A stretch of DNA of 34,375 nucleotides from Bordetella parapertussis (lineage in GTDB: Bacteria; Pseudomonadota; Gammaproteobacteria; Burkholderiales; SG8-41), in assembly GCA_945893125.1 (NCBI GenBank), contig CAMDDY010000005.1, forward strand, positions 1 through 34,375, read 5' to 3'. The notes under the pieces are model-generated. The model was not told where the DNA came from and made no database searches. It saw nothing but the letters and a program-made list of their open reading frames with translations. Both the position numbers and the translations under genes were made by a program. Positions 24,278 to 31,959 of the stretch are shown here, piece by piece; the stretch's first letter is position 1, and the number at the start of each line of letters is the position of its first letter.

Positions 24278-24393
24278 TTTGACGCGGATTTACGCAGATG
24301 AACACAGATTACCCCCCTCGCGTCGTTCCAGCGAACGCTGGAATGACGATGGTGGGTTTTAATCTGCGTTCATCTGCGTAAATCCGCGTCGAA
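24278..24393. repeat. Nested palindromic repeat, cagattta family (copy 2) with internal hairpin
   Basis: The outer arms are at 24278-24311 (tttgacgcggatttacgcag, then atgaacacagatta) and 24360-24393, nearly perfect reverse complements of each other over about 34 bp. Inside lies a second, unrelated palindrome: CGTCGTTCCAGCG (24321-24333) and CGCTGGAATGACG (24336-24348), of the common gttccagcg/cgctggaa type. One repeat has apparently entered another. It fills the divergent gap between the dehydrogenase and aminotransferase genes. Confidence 0.85.
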
Positions 24394-24413
24394 ATGCAGT
24401 TGATGTACACCCT

Positions 24414-24419
24414 TATAAT
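24414..24419 (+). promoter_or_regulatory. -10 box upstream of the aminotransferase gene
   Basis: A perfect TATAAT lies 25 bp before the ATG, directly beside the palindromic repeat. The matching -35 position falls at the repeat's edge and is weak (gaaatg). Confidence 0.4.
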
Positions 24420-24444
24420 ACGCCTCCCACCAAGGAGTCTCACC

Positions 24445-25629
24445 ATGCCTCACACCGCCGGCCGCCACTTCCTGCAAATCCCCGGCCCGTCCAACGTGCC
24501 CGACCGCATTCTGCGCGCCATCGACCGCCCGACCATCGATCATCGCGGGCCGGAGTTTCAGCAACTGGGTTACGACGTGCTGGCCGGCATGCAGCGCATC
24601 TTCAAGACCAAGGGCCATGTGGTGATTTACCCCGCGTCGGGCACCGGCGCGTGGGAAGCGGCGCTGGTTAATACCTTGTCCGCGGGCGACAAGATTTTGA
24701 TGTACGAGACCGGCCAGTTTGCCTCGCTGTGGCAAAAACTTGCGCTGCGTTTGGGTTTGCAGCCGGAGTTCATCGCCGGTGATTGGCGGCGCGGGGCGGA
24801 CGCCACCGCGATTGAAGCGCGCCTCAATGAAGACAAAGCGCACGCGATCAAAGCGGTGTGCGTGGTGCATAACGAAACCTCCACTGCCGTCACCTCCAAA
24901 ATCGCCGAAGTGCGCAAGGCGATGGACCGCGCCAAACACCCGGCGCTGTTGATGGTGGATACGATTTCAGGTCTCGGCTCCATCGATTACCGTCACGACG
25001 AATGGGGCGTGGATGTCACCGTCGCCGGTTCGCAAAAAGGCCTGATGCTGCCGCCGGGATTGGCGTTCAACGCCGTCAGCGAAAAAGCGCTGGCCGTGTC
25101 CAAAACCGCGAAGCTGCCGCGCTCCTACTGGAGTTGGGACGAAATGATCGGCCCCAACAAAACCGGGTTTTTCCCCTACACGCCTTCGACCAATTTGCTT
25201 TATGGTTTGCGCGAAGCCGTGGCCATGCTCGAGGAAGAAGGTCTCGACAACGTATTCAAGCGCCACGACCGCCACGCCGAAGCCACGCGCCGCGCGGTGC
25301 AAACGTGGGGCCTCGAAATTCTGTGCAAAAACGAAACCGAGCATTCGAGCGTGTTGACCGCCGTGCTGATGCCCGAAGGCCACAGCGAAGTCGCCTTCCG
25401 CAAAGTCGTGCTCGACAACTTCAACATGTCACTCGGCAGCGGCTTGGGCAAGATTGCCGACAAAGTGTTTCGTATCGGGCACCTCGGCGACTTCAACGAC
25501 CTTACGCTGATGGGCACGCTGGCCGGCGTGGAGATGGGCCTCGCGCTGGCGAAGGTCCCGCATCAAAATGGTGGTGTTTCGGCGGCAATGGAAAGCCTTA
25601 AAGAAAATTGTTTAAAAACAAATACTTAA
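24445..25629 (+). CDS. Class V aminotransferase, serine-glyoxylate / alanine-glyoxylate type
   Basis: A 394-residue PLP enzyme starting at ATG 24445 after AAGGAG (24432-24437); the frame opens earlier but lacks a ribosome site there. Landmarks are QIPGPSNVPDRIL near the start, PASGTGAWEAALVN for the PLP-phosphate region, and VVHNETSTAVTS. Asp172 lies in LMVDTISGLGS, and the Schiff-base Lys198 in VTVAGSQKGLMLPPG. It converts serine plus glyoxylate to hydroxypyruvate plus glycine, or a similar reaction. It is divergent from a hydroxyacid dehydrogenase gene. The last residues (ENCLKTNT) are encoded by AT-rich motif copy 6, which also supplies the stop codon. Confidence 0.93.
   Translation: MPHTAGRHFLQIPGPSNVPDRILRAIDRPTIDHRGPEFQQLGYDVLAGMQRIFKTKGHVVIYPASGTGAWEAALVNTLSAGDKILMYETGQFASLWQKLALRLGLQPEFIAGDWRRGADATAIEARLNEDKAHAIKAVCVVHNETSTAVTSKIAEVRKAMDRAKHPALLMVDTISGLGSIDYRHDEWGVDVTVAGSQKGLMLPPGLAFNAVSEKALAVSKTAKLPRSYWSWDEMIGPNKTGFFPYTPSTNLLYGLREAVAMLEEEGLDNVFKRHDRHAEATRRAVQTWGLEILCKNETEHSSVLTAVLMPEGHSEVAFRKVVLDNFNMSLGSGLGKIADKVFRIGHLGDFNDLTLMGTLAGVEMGLALAKVPHQNGGVSAAMESLKENCLKTNT
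25611..25628 (+). repeat. AT-rich dispersed motif, copy 6
   Basis: TTTAAAAACAAATACTTA, identical over 16 bases to copy 1 in cofC. It covers the last codons of the aminotransferase gene. With the preceding ATTG it forms the short inverted repeat TTGTTTAAAAACAA. Confidence 0.75.
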
Positions 25630-25655
25630 CGCTTATTCGCCTCAACCATATTTTG

Positions 25656-25730
25656 TAGGATGTGTGCAACCCATCATTTCATCGCGCGACCGCAATCGAT
25701 GGGTTGCGCTGCGCTCCACCCATCCTACTA
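25656..25730. repeat. Inverted repeat of the taggatg...caacccat type
   Basis: GTAGGATG...TGCAACCCATC near 25656-25675 pairs with GATGGGTTGCG...CACCCATCCTAC near 25698-25729. This family of intergenic repeats is widespread in proteobacteria. It lies between the converging aminotransferase and VOC genes, where a hairpin could act as a two-way terminator. Confidence 0.6.
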
Positions 25731-25732
25731 AG

Positions 25733-26170
25733 CTATCGCATATTCGCCTGCGCCGTAGTCCCCAGCGGCACCGCATCCGGCACATGCTCTTTCTCGAAAT
25801 TGAATTCGAGCTTGGTGCCCACCGGGTCGTATAAGAACACCTGGTAGCCGGCGTCCTTGATGTTCTGTTCTTCGAACTCGATGTCGAGCGACTTCAGGCG
25901 CTTCCTGAAATCCACCGCGCCGGTGGCCTTCCATGCGATGTGATCCAGGCTGCCGCTGTGATGATCCTTCACCTGCGCGCCTTTTTTGAAGCGCGCGCCG
26001 ACATGCAGGATGGGATCGTCGCCGTAATAAAGCCACATGCCTGGCGCATTAAAATTGGGGCGCGGGCCGCTTTTGAGGTCGAGCACGTCACCGTAGAATT
26101 TTTCGATGGCCGGCAGGTCGGCTTCGGAGCAACGGATGTTGAAGTGCAAAAAACCCTGGAAGAATTTCAT
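25733..26170 (-). CDS. VOC (glyoxalase/bleomycin-resistance/extradiol dioxygenase) family protein
   Basis: A 145-residue vicinal-oxygen-chelate protein. The likely metal ligands are His9 (FLHFNIRC), His77 (SLDHIAW) and Glu122 (KLEFNF), spaced as in glyoxalase-like members. YQVFLYDPVGTKLEF is the standard closing strand. GGAGA before ATG gives a good ribosome site. Family members include lyases, dioxygenases and resistance proteins, so the reaction is open. The next gene on the same strand is a Bug receptor, 78 bp upstream. Confidence 0.9.
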   Translation of the reverse strand: MKFFQGFLHFNIRCSEADLPAIEKFYGDVLDLKSGPRPNFNAPGMWLYYGDDPILHVGARFKKGAQVKDHHSGSLDHIAWKATGAVDFRKRLKSLDIEFEEQNIKDAGYQVFLYDPVGTKLEFNFEKEHVPDAVPLGTTAQANMR

Positions 26171-26248
26171 GATGTCTCCTGGAAAAAATTTGAAAAGGGT
26201 GATGGCGTAATCTTACCTGCCCTTACGGCTATGGTCTAACCGGGATGC

Positions 26249-27220
26249 TTACTGTGGTTGTATCCCCGCCTCGCGCGCTGCCGCCGCCCACGAAGCCAAC
26301 TGGTCTTTGACGAACGCGGGCACTTCCTGGCGCGGCATATTGCCCACCTCGAAACCGATCCTGCCGAACTGATCCTGCGTTTCCGGGCGCTTTAATACCG
26401 CCATAACTTCGCGGTCGAGTCGCTCGACCACCGCAGCGGGGGTTTTCGACGGCGCGAACAAGGCGAACCAGCCGTAAATCGAAAAATTCGGGAAACCCTG
26501 TTCCACCATCGTCGGCACATCGGGCGCGGGCCGCGTGCGCGTGCGGGTGATCGCCGCGATGGCGCGTAGCCGCCCCTCTTTCACGTGCGGCAACACCAGA
26601 TTGGTGCCGCCGATCACGATGTTGGCGCGCCCAGCAATCAAATCCGGCACCGCCGCCGCATCGCCTTTGTACGGCACGCTCAGCATATCCACTTTCGCGG
26701 TGGCTTTGACCTGCGCCAGGGCAAACACGGTTGACGGATTAGCGGCGGCGACCACCAGCTTGCCGGGATTGGCGCGCGCGTAGCTGATCAGTTCCGCAAG
26801 ATTTTTTGCCGGCGTGCCGGCGTTCACCACCAGCAACTGGCTATTCCATCCCACAAACGTGATCGGCGTGAAATCGGCCACCGGATCAAACGGCAGACTC
26901 TTGCGCATCGCCGGCGCGCCCGCCATGTTGCCGGAACCGCCCAGCAGCAAAGTGTGTCCATCGGGCGTGGCTTTCGCCGCCAGCTCCGCGCCGATCACGC
27001 CATCGGCGCCGGGCCGGTTATCGATCAGCACTGTTTGCCCCAGCGATTGCGACAGCGACTGCGCCATGATCCGGCCAGCCGCGTCGGTGGGTCCGCCGGC
27101 GGGAAAGCCGATCACGAAGCGCACAGGGCGCGTGGGAAAGGCCGCGGCGGATTGCGCTTGTGCCGCAGTGTGTGTCACCAGTAACGCCAGTGCTGCAATA
27201 ACACCCATTTTGTTGTTCAT
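26249..27220 (-). CDS. Bug/TctC-family substrate-binding protein
   Basis: A 323-residue receptor with signal peptide MNNKMGVIAALALLVTHTAA and cleavage near AQA. Landmarks are RFVIGFPAGGPTDAAGR, DNRPGADGV and SVPYKGDAAA. GGAGGCGAAC precedes the ATG. It is divergent from the TIM-barrel isomerase-like gene with only 97 bp between, and shares its strand with the VOC gene, so either could process its ligand. Confidence 0.93.
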   Translation of the reverse strand: MNNKMGVIAALALLVTHTAAQAQSAAAFPTRPVRFVIGFPAGGPTDAAGRIMAQSLSQSLGQTVLIDNRPGADGVIGAELAAKATPDGHTLLLGGSGNMAGAPAMRKSLPFDPVADFTPITFVGWNSQLLVVNAGTPAKNLAELISYARANPGKLVVAAANPSTVFALAQVKATAKVDMLSVPYKGDAAAVPDLIAGRANIVIGGTNLVLPHVKEGRLRAIAAITRTRTRPAPDVPTMVEQGFPNFSIYGWFALFAPSKTPAAVVERLDREVMAVLKRPETQDQFGRIGFEVGNMPRQEVPAFVKDQLASWAAAAREAGIQPQ

Positions 27221-27317
27221 GTTCGCCTCCGATTTATCAACCAGGATTCAGCCCGGCCAGGTCTCGCCCCGGCTCTTTGCGTTATCATGCCACGAACCCA
27301 ACGTTGAGAGGAAAAAC

Positions 27318-28145
27318 ATGAGCCTGCTAGACCGCATCGGCATCGACATCAGCCGCCGTCTGAAACTGGAAACCGCCATTGAGTGGGCCGCGAAAAACGG
27401 GTTGCATCACATCGACATTCAACTCGACACCGGCGACAACGCGCTGCCGAAATTTGACACCAAGCGCTGCGCCGGCGTGCGCAAGCTGCTGGATAAACAC
27501 GGCATCGCGCTGGGGCTGCATACCAACTCGGCGGTGAATGTCGCGGAGTATTCGCCGCATGTCGCCGACGCGGTGACTGAGTACCTCAAACGCTACGTTG
27601 ATCTGGTGCCAAAGCTGGGTGCGAGCTGGACAGAGATGCACGCGGGCTACCATTTCACCAAAGACAAAAAAATGCGCATGGAGGCAGGCCGCGCGCGCCT
27701 GCAGGCGGTGGTGAAATATGCCGAGAAAAAGAAAGCGCTGGTGCTGCTGGAAAACCTCAACAAGGAGCCGGATGACGCCGAGGTGCATTACCTCGCGCAC
27801 ACGGTTGAAGAGTGGCAGTACTACTGGGACATCCAATCGCCCAACTTCAAACTGTGCTTTACCGCCAACCACGCGCATCTGGTGCCCGAAGGTATCGAGG
27901 GCTTCGTCAAAGCGCTCAACTTCAAACGTGTGCATGAGGTGCGGCTGGCGGATTGCTTCCGCAACGGTTTTGAGGTGCATCTGCCGCCGGGCAAGGGCAA
28001 CATCAACTTCGGCAAGATGTTCAAACTGATCGAAGGCGCGGGCTTCAAGGGCGGTTACACCAACGCCTTCGGCACGCTGGATGACATGCTGGCGGCGCGG
28101 CAGACGTTTGTGCAGCAGGCGCGCAAGGCTGGCGTTAAAGTCTAA
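27318..28145 (+). CDS. Xylose-isomerase-like TIM-barrel protein (sugar phosphate isomerase/epimerase family)
   Basis: A 275-residue protein starting at ATG 27318, after GAGAGGAAA; the frame is open further upstream but that part is antisense to the Bug gene. The AP-endonuclease-2 / xylose-isomerase-like barrel shows as LETAIEWAAKNGLHHIDIQL at the first strand, HGIALGLHTNSAVNVAE, ALVLLENLNKEP with a probable metal-binding Glu, and VHEVRLADCFRNGFEVHLPPGKG in neighbouring blocks, where the usual motif is D..G..H.PG.G. GINFG-type ending (NINFGKMFKLIEGAGFKGG) is typical. The substrate is not predictable. It may share a regulatory region with the divergent Bug gene. Confidence 0.87.
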   Translation: MSLLDRIGIDISRRLKLETAIEWAAKNGLHHIDIQLDTGDNALPKFDTKRCAGVRKLLDKHGIALGLHTNSAVNVAEYSPHVADAVTEYLKRYVDLVPKLGASWTEMHAGYHFTKDKKMRMEAGRARLQAVVKYAEKKKALVLLENLNKEPDDAEVHYLAHTVEEWQYYWDIQSPNFKLCFTANHAHLVPEGIEGFVKALNFKRVHEVRLADCFRNGFEVHLPPGKGNINFGKMFKLIEGAGFKGGYTNAFGTLDDMLAARQTFVQQARKAGVKV

Positions 28146-28147
28146 AA

Positions 28148-28305
28148 ATCTTTTGACGCAGATTTACACAGATTTACGCAGATTATTTCTTGGCTACACC
28201 ACGACATCTGCACGAAAGCGCGTGATGAAATGAGCAACGATCAAACCAAACCAGAAATCACACGGGGTTAATCTGTGAAAATCTGCGCAAATCTGTGTCA
28301 AAGAT
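28148..28305. repeat. Palindromic repeat, cagattta family (copy 3), overlapping a gene start
   Basis: The left arm is at 28148-28185 and the right arm at 28268-28305. The right arm's reverse complement matches the left over about 38 bp with a few changes; both are chains of CAGATTT units linked by acg/aca. The 82-bp centre has no recognised content. The right arm contains the GTG start and first codons of the Bug gene at 28275. Confidence 0.85.
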
Positions 28306-29252
28306 CTTTGTTTTTCGCCGTTTGCCTCTTAACAGCCCAAGCCCAAGCGCAAACCTGGCCCGCCAAACCCATCCGCTTCATCATCGCGCAACCGCCCGGC
28401 GGACAAAACGATGTGCAGGCGCGCATCATTGGATTGAAGCTCACCGAGTTGTGGGGCCAGCCGGTGGTGTTTGACAACCGCCCCGGCGCGGGCGGCGCGA
28501 TTGGTTTTGAAATCGCGGCGCAGGCGCCCAACGATGGCTACACGCTGGCGATGGGTTCGATCAGCACGCTGGCGGTGATCCCGGCGATGCCACGCAAGCC
28601 GCGTTACGATCCCCTCACGGATTTTGCGCCGGTGTCGATGGTGTCCACCTCGCCGTATGTGGTGACGCTGCATCCTTCGGTACCCGCGCGCACGCTGAAA
28701 GAACTGGTGGCGCTCGCCAAGGCCAAACCCGGTTCGTTGTCGTATGCCTCCAGCGGCACCGCCACCGGCATACATCTGACCACCGAGTTATTCAAGATGA
28801 TCGCCGGCATCGACATGGTTCACGTGCCGTACAAGGGCGGCGCGCCGGCCACCACCGATCTCATCGGCGGACAAGTCGGCGTGATGTTCAACAACGTGAT
28901 CACGGCGGTGCCGCATGTCAAAAGCGGCAAGCTGCGCGCGCTGGCCGTCACCACCGCCAAACGCTCGGCGGCGCTGCCGGACATCCCAACCACCGCCGAG
29001 GCAGGTTACGCGGGTGCGGAATCGAGTTCGTGGCAGGGCATCGTCACGCGCGCCGGCGCGGGCGCCGCTGTGGTCGCCCGCATGCACGCGGATTTGGTGA
29101 AAGTACTGGCCATACCCGAGGTGCGCAGTGCCATTGTGAATCAGGGCAACGATATCGTGGCCAGTTCGTCGCAGGAGTTCGCCGCCTACATCCGCGCGGA
29201 GATCGACAAATGGGCCAAGGTCATCAAAGTGGCAGGCGTGCGTAATGAGTGA
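28275..29252 (+). CDS. Bug/TctC-family substrate-binding protein whose start lies in a repeat
   Basis: A 325-residue receptor from GTG at 28275, preceded by GGGG at moderate distance. The first eleven residues (MKICANLCQRS) are encoded by the right arm of the palindromic repeat; the hydrophobic signal core LFFAVCLLTAQAQAQ follows. An alternative start is TTG at 28308, just outside the repeat, which would give a shorter signal peptide without basic residues. Landmarks are RFIIAQPPGGQNDVQAR, DNRPGAGGA and VHVPYKGGAPA. It follows the TIM-barrel gene on the same strand, separated by the repeat. Confidence 0.9.
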   Translation: MKICANLCQRSLFFAVCLLTAQAQAQTWPAKPIRFIIAQPPGGQNDVQARIIGLKLTELWGQPVVFDNRPGAGGAIGFEIAAQAPNDGYTLAMGSISTLAVIPAMPRKPRYDPLTDFAPVSMVSTSPYVVTLHPSVPARTLKELVALAKAKPGSLSYASSGTATGIHLTTELFKMIAGIDMVHVPYKGGAPATTDLIGGQVGVMFNNVITAVPHVKSGKLRALAVTTAKRSAALPDIPTTAEAGYAGAESSSWQGIVTRAGAGAAVVARMHADLVKVLAIPEVRSAIVNQGNDIVASSSQEFAAYIRAEIDKWAKVIKVAGVRNE

Positions 29253-29279
29253 GTGCATGAAGTGCTATCGTCCGCTGTC

Positions 29280-29469
29280 GCTAGTATTGCAACACATTAA
29301 TTCCACATCATCGTATCAAAGAAACTCCTTCCCCTTCAGGGGGAAGGCGGGGATGGGGGTGGGGGCAAACGCCTGGGAAAACCCCACCCCCATCCTAACC
29401 TTCCCCCTGAAGGGGAAGGGACTTTACATTGGTATCGATGTATCGAAATTAATGTGTCACAGTACTAGC
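29280..29469. mobile_element. MITE-like 190-bp palindromic element
   Basis: The element is an imperfect palindrome over its whole length. The ends are GCTAGTATTG and CAGTACTAGC; inside are ACACATTAATT / AATTAATGTGT, then CCTTCCCCTTCAGGGGGAAGG facing CCTTCCCCCTGAAGGGGAAGG, then GGATGGGGGTGGGG facing CCCCACCCCCATCC. It has no coding capacity. It is part of the 474-bp gene-free stretch 29253-29726. No clear target duplication is seen. Confidence 0.55.
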
Positions 29470-29726
29470 ACCCCGGCCTGCGGTTATGCGAGACGCGCGC
29501 GTATCCCTGCCGCCGCGTGTCTGGCATCCGTAAGGTCAGGCGCGAGAGTGGAAAATCGGAAAAATATACAATGACAACTCGCACGGCCCCCCCCAATGGA
29601 CGACGATATTCCGTTCTGAAGGCCGCCTGAAATAGACAACGTAAAATTTATTTCCAAAGCTCACATTTTTGCGGGCTTTTTTTACTGTTAAAATTCGAGC
29701 CGATCAGGATGCTGCGGAGAACGACC
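29470..29726. other. Gene-free stretch upstream of a Bug gene
   Basis: No gene is visible. It contains ATGACAACTCGCAC (29571-29584), which repeats the first bases of the rhodanese gene at 31960, and a TAAAAT -10-like box at 29689-29694 preceding the Bug gene. Confidence 0.5.
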
Positions 29727-30692
29727 ATGCACACACGCACATGCGTACTCGGTGCGGCTTGTCTGCTCATGCCGACCGCCCCCGCGTGCGCCCAAACTTA
29801 TCCCGATAAACCGGTCCGGCTGATCGTGACCGGCTCGCCGGGGAGTTCCGGCGACACTCTGGGCCGTCTTGTTGCCGAAGGACTGACGCGCACTTTCGGT
29901 CGGCAGGTCATACTCGACAACCGTCCGGGCGGCGGCGCCAATATCGGGCCGGATATCGCCGCCCGGTCGCCGCCGGACGGCTATACGCTGTTCATGGTAA
30001 CCATCAGCCATGCGGTAAACGTCACGCTATACCGCAAACTGCCGTACGACATCGTGCGCGACTTTGCCCCGGTGACACAGCTCGTGACCGACCCCGCCGC
30101 GCTGGTCGTGCATTCGACGGTGGCGGCCAAATCGGTGAGCGAACTCATCGCAATTGCGAAGGCGAGACCCGGCACGCTCAATTATGCCTCCGGCGGAACC
30201 GGCACCTTCACTTTCCTCGCCGCCGAATTATTCAAGGGACAGGCTGGCGTGGACATCGTGCACGTGCCTTACAAGGGCGGCGGGCCGGCGCTGCTCGCGG
30301 TGGTCGCCGGCGAGGTTGCGGTCTACTTTTCGCCGCTCGGAATTTCGTTGCCTCATGTCAGGCAGGCACGGCTGCGCGCATTGGCGGTCACCACATTGAA
30401 GCGCGTGCCGATGGCGCCGGAGTTGCCGACGATTGCCGAATCGGGCCTGCCCGGATTTGAAGCCGGAAACTGGTTCGGACTGCTGGCGCCAGCGGCAGCG
30501 CCGAATGCCGTCATCAACACCATTCATAACGCCGCGGCCGGTTGGCTGAACGAACCGGACGCGCGCAAGCGGCTCGACGAACTCGCGTATGTCCGCATCG
30601 GCAGCACCCCGGCAGCATTCGCCGGGCACATCAAATCCGAAATAGCCCGGCTGGGAAAAATCGTGAGAGCACTCAAGCTCACGGTCGAGTAA
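29727..30692 (+). CDS. Bug/TctC-family substrate-binding protein
   Basis: A 321-residue receptor. ATG at 29727 is chosen because GGAGA (29716-29720) lies just before it; an in-frame ATG at 29709 lacks a ribosome site. The signal peptide is MHTRTCVLGAACLLMPTAP, with cleavage near ACA before QTYPDKP. Landmarks are RLIVTGSPGSSGDTLGR, where the usual GG is GS, DNRPGGGAN and VHVPYKGGGPA. It is followed 50 bp later on the same strand by a carboxymuconolactone-decarboxylase-like gene, so the two probably act on one compound. Confidence 0.93.
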   Translation: MHTRTCVLGAACLLMPTAPACAQTYPDKPVRLIVTGSPGSSGDTLGRLVAEGLTRTFGRQVILDNRPGGGANIGPDIAARSPPDGYTLFMVTISHAVNVTLYRKLPYDIVRDFAPVTQLVTDPAALVVHSTVAAKSVSELIAIAKARPGTLNYASGGTGTFTFLAAELFKGQAGVDIVHVPYKGGGPALLAVVAGEVAVYFSPLGISLPHVRQARLRALAVTTLKRVPMAPELPTIAESGLPGFEAGNWFGLLAPAAAPNAVINTIHNAAAGWLNEPDARKRLDELAYVRIGSTPAAFAGHIKSEIARLGKIVRALKLTVE

Positions 30693-30742
30693 TTCGCGTC
30701 CGGCAGCATCAGGCGCAACCGAAGAACATAAGGAGAACAACG

Positions 30743-31171
30743 GTGAAAAGCAAGCGCACTACGGCCACAGCCACCGCCAAGGCCAGAACAAAGTTACTCG
30801 ACGGTGTGCTCGAGGCGCGCGGCTACCGCTACGGGATCCACCGGATACAGGCCGAAGCGGATCTCGACTACATGCGGAAATTCGACGAATGGGTCAAATT
30901 CGTCTATCTAAGTCAGCGCCATCTCGATCGCAAAGTGAAAGAACTCGTGGCGACCGGCATCGTCGCCGCACTGAAAAGCCCGCCCAGGAACATCAAGAGC
31001 CACATCGACAAAGCAGTGAAAGCCGGTGCAACCCGCGAAGAAGTGATCGAAGTGATCGAACTCGCGGGCTATTGGGGCGGCACCGTGGTGCAGGCGAATG
31101 CAGTGGAGGCGTGGCGTCTGCAATTCGCGCCGGAGTTGCCGGGCGTGCATGAACCGGCAAGCGCGAAATAG
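30743..31171 (+). CDS. Carboxymuconolactone decarboxylase (CMD/AhpD-like) family protein without cysteines
   Basis: A 142-residue protein starting at GTG 30743, seven bases after AAGGAG (30730-30735). The CMD helical core is seen in LDRKVKELVATGIVAAL, IKSHIDKAVKAGATREEVIEVIELA and YWGGTVVQANAVEAW. AhpD-type members carry CxxC before the helix; here that position reads PPRNIKSH with no Cys anywhere in the protein, so peroxidase or thiol chemistry is excluded and a decarboxylase-like or lyase role is more likely. The first 20 residues are a basic, probably disordered tail. It appears to form an operon with the preceding Bug gene. Confidence 0.87.
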   Translation: MKSKRTTATATAKARTKLLDGVLEARGYRYGIHRIQAEADLDYMRKFDEWVKFVYLSQRHLDRKVKELVATGIVAALKSPPRNIKSHIDKAVKAGATREEVIEVIELAGYWGGTVVQANAVEAWRLQFAPELPGVHEPASAK

Positions 31172-31222
31172 AATGCTGCGCAGGCAGAAGAATGAAAGCA
31201 TCCCAGAACAGAGCATGGAAAT

Positions 31223-31285
31223 GGGGGTCGCCGGGCACACCAGGGACGGCGATTACGCGCCGCCCCCGCACAGATCCGTACGTGT
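31223..31285 (-). repeat. Possible degenerate fragment of a group II intron
   Basis: Read on the minus strand, CGTACGGATCTGTGCGGGGG, then a GGCG...CGCC stem and GTCCCT, resembles the segment found near the 3' end of reverse-transcriptase-bearing bacterial group II introns. No reverse-transcriptase coding sequence or domain V could be identified beside it. The call rests on recalled similarity. The rest of the 205-bp gap 31172-31376 shows nothing recognisable. Confidence 0.25.
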
Positions 31286-31376
31286 GGCCAACGCAATAGT
31301 CCAGTGAAACGGAATCACCGGCGCGGCGACAACCCGCGCAATTTTCATGGCGCGTTCTGGCGCTCCTTCGACACCG

Positions 31377-31781
31377 TTAACGAATGGTGACCTGCAACGC
31401 GTACCGCTGCGAACGTGCTGCCTGCATCGCCTCTCGACTGGGCGTCACATCCACGGTGTATTTATCGGTGCAAGGCAGTTTCCCTTCCCAGCGCAGCGAT
31501 TCGCTCACCAGCGGCGCGCCGAATTCTTCACCGCAATAGGCATACAGCGTCAGGGTCAAATTGCCTTTATCGCCGCCGTCGGGCGCCAGGTTCACCGTGA
31601 AGCTTTGTCCTTTGCGCGCTCTGAATTGGTAAGTTTTGGTGGTGGTCACTTGCCCGCGCACCGTGCCCATGGCCTCGCCTTTTTTGAAGTGGATTTCGTC
31701 CGTGACGGCGGCCGCAGCTTGCAGCGACCATAATAACAACGGCAGCAACAACAGGATCAATCCTGATCGAACGATGTTCAT
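31377..31781 (-). CDS. Small secreted protein of unknown function
   Basis: A 134-residue protein. The signal peptide is unmistakable: MNIVRSGLILLLLPLLLWSL followed by QAAAA and mature VTDEIHFKKG. The mature part is beta-rich (TVRGQVTTTKTYQFRARKGQSF and LTLTLYAYCGEEF), consistent with a small beta-sandwich similar in style to pre-peptidase C-terminal or inhibitor-like domains. It has two cysteines (YAYCGEE and KLPCTDK) that could form a disulfide in the periplasm. GGGAGAG precedes the ATG. I do not recognise the family. It is divergent from the rhodanese gene. Confidence 0.75.
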   Translation of the reverse strand: MNIVRSGLILLLLPLLLWSLQAAAAVTDEIHFKKGEAMGTVRGQVTTTKTYQFRARKGQSFTVNLAPDGGDKGNLTLTLYAYCGEEFGAPLVSESLRWEGKLPCTDKYTVDVTPSREAMQAARSQRYALQVTIR

Positions 31782-31921
31782 CGGCTTTCTCTCCCTCTAT
31801 TTCGCAACGACCGGGACGCACTGCGCGCCCAAAGCTTGAATAACAAAATCATAACTGAAATCCACGCCTATCGCTGGCGCATACAAGCACCACAAAAGTT
31901 CGGCGCCACCCACGGCGGCGC

Positions 31922-31927
31922 TATAAT
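31922..31927 (+). promoter_or_regulatory. -10 box upstream of the rhodanese gene
   Basis: A perfect TATAAT lies 32 bp before the ATG. The -35 region at 17-bp spacing is poor (TTCGGC). The rest of the 178-bp divergent gap has no other clear site. Confidence 0.35.
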
Positions 31928-31959
31928 CCGCGCTCCCTCCCCTTGCCGGAAAATCTCCG

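Noticed and set aside
26814-27317. Upstream extension of the TIM-barrel protein
   Set aside because: It is antisense to a Bug gene. ATG at 27318 has a ribosome site and starts the first barrel strand.
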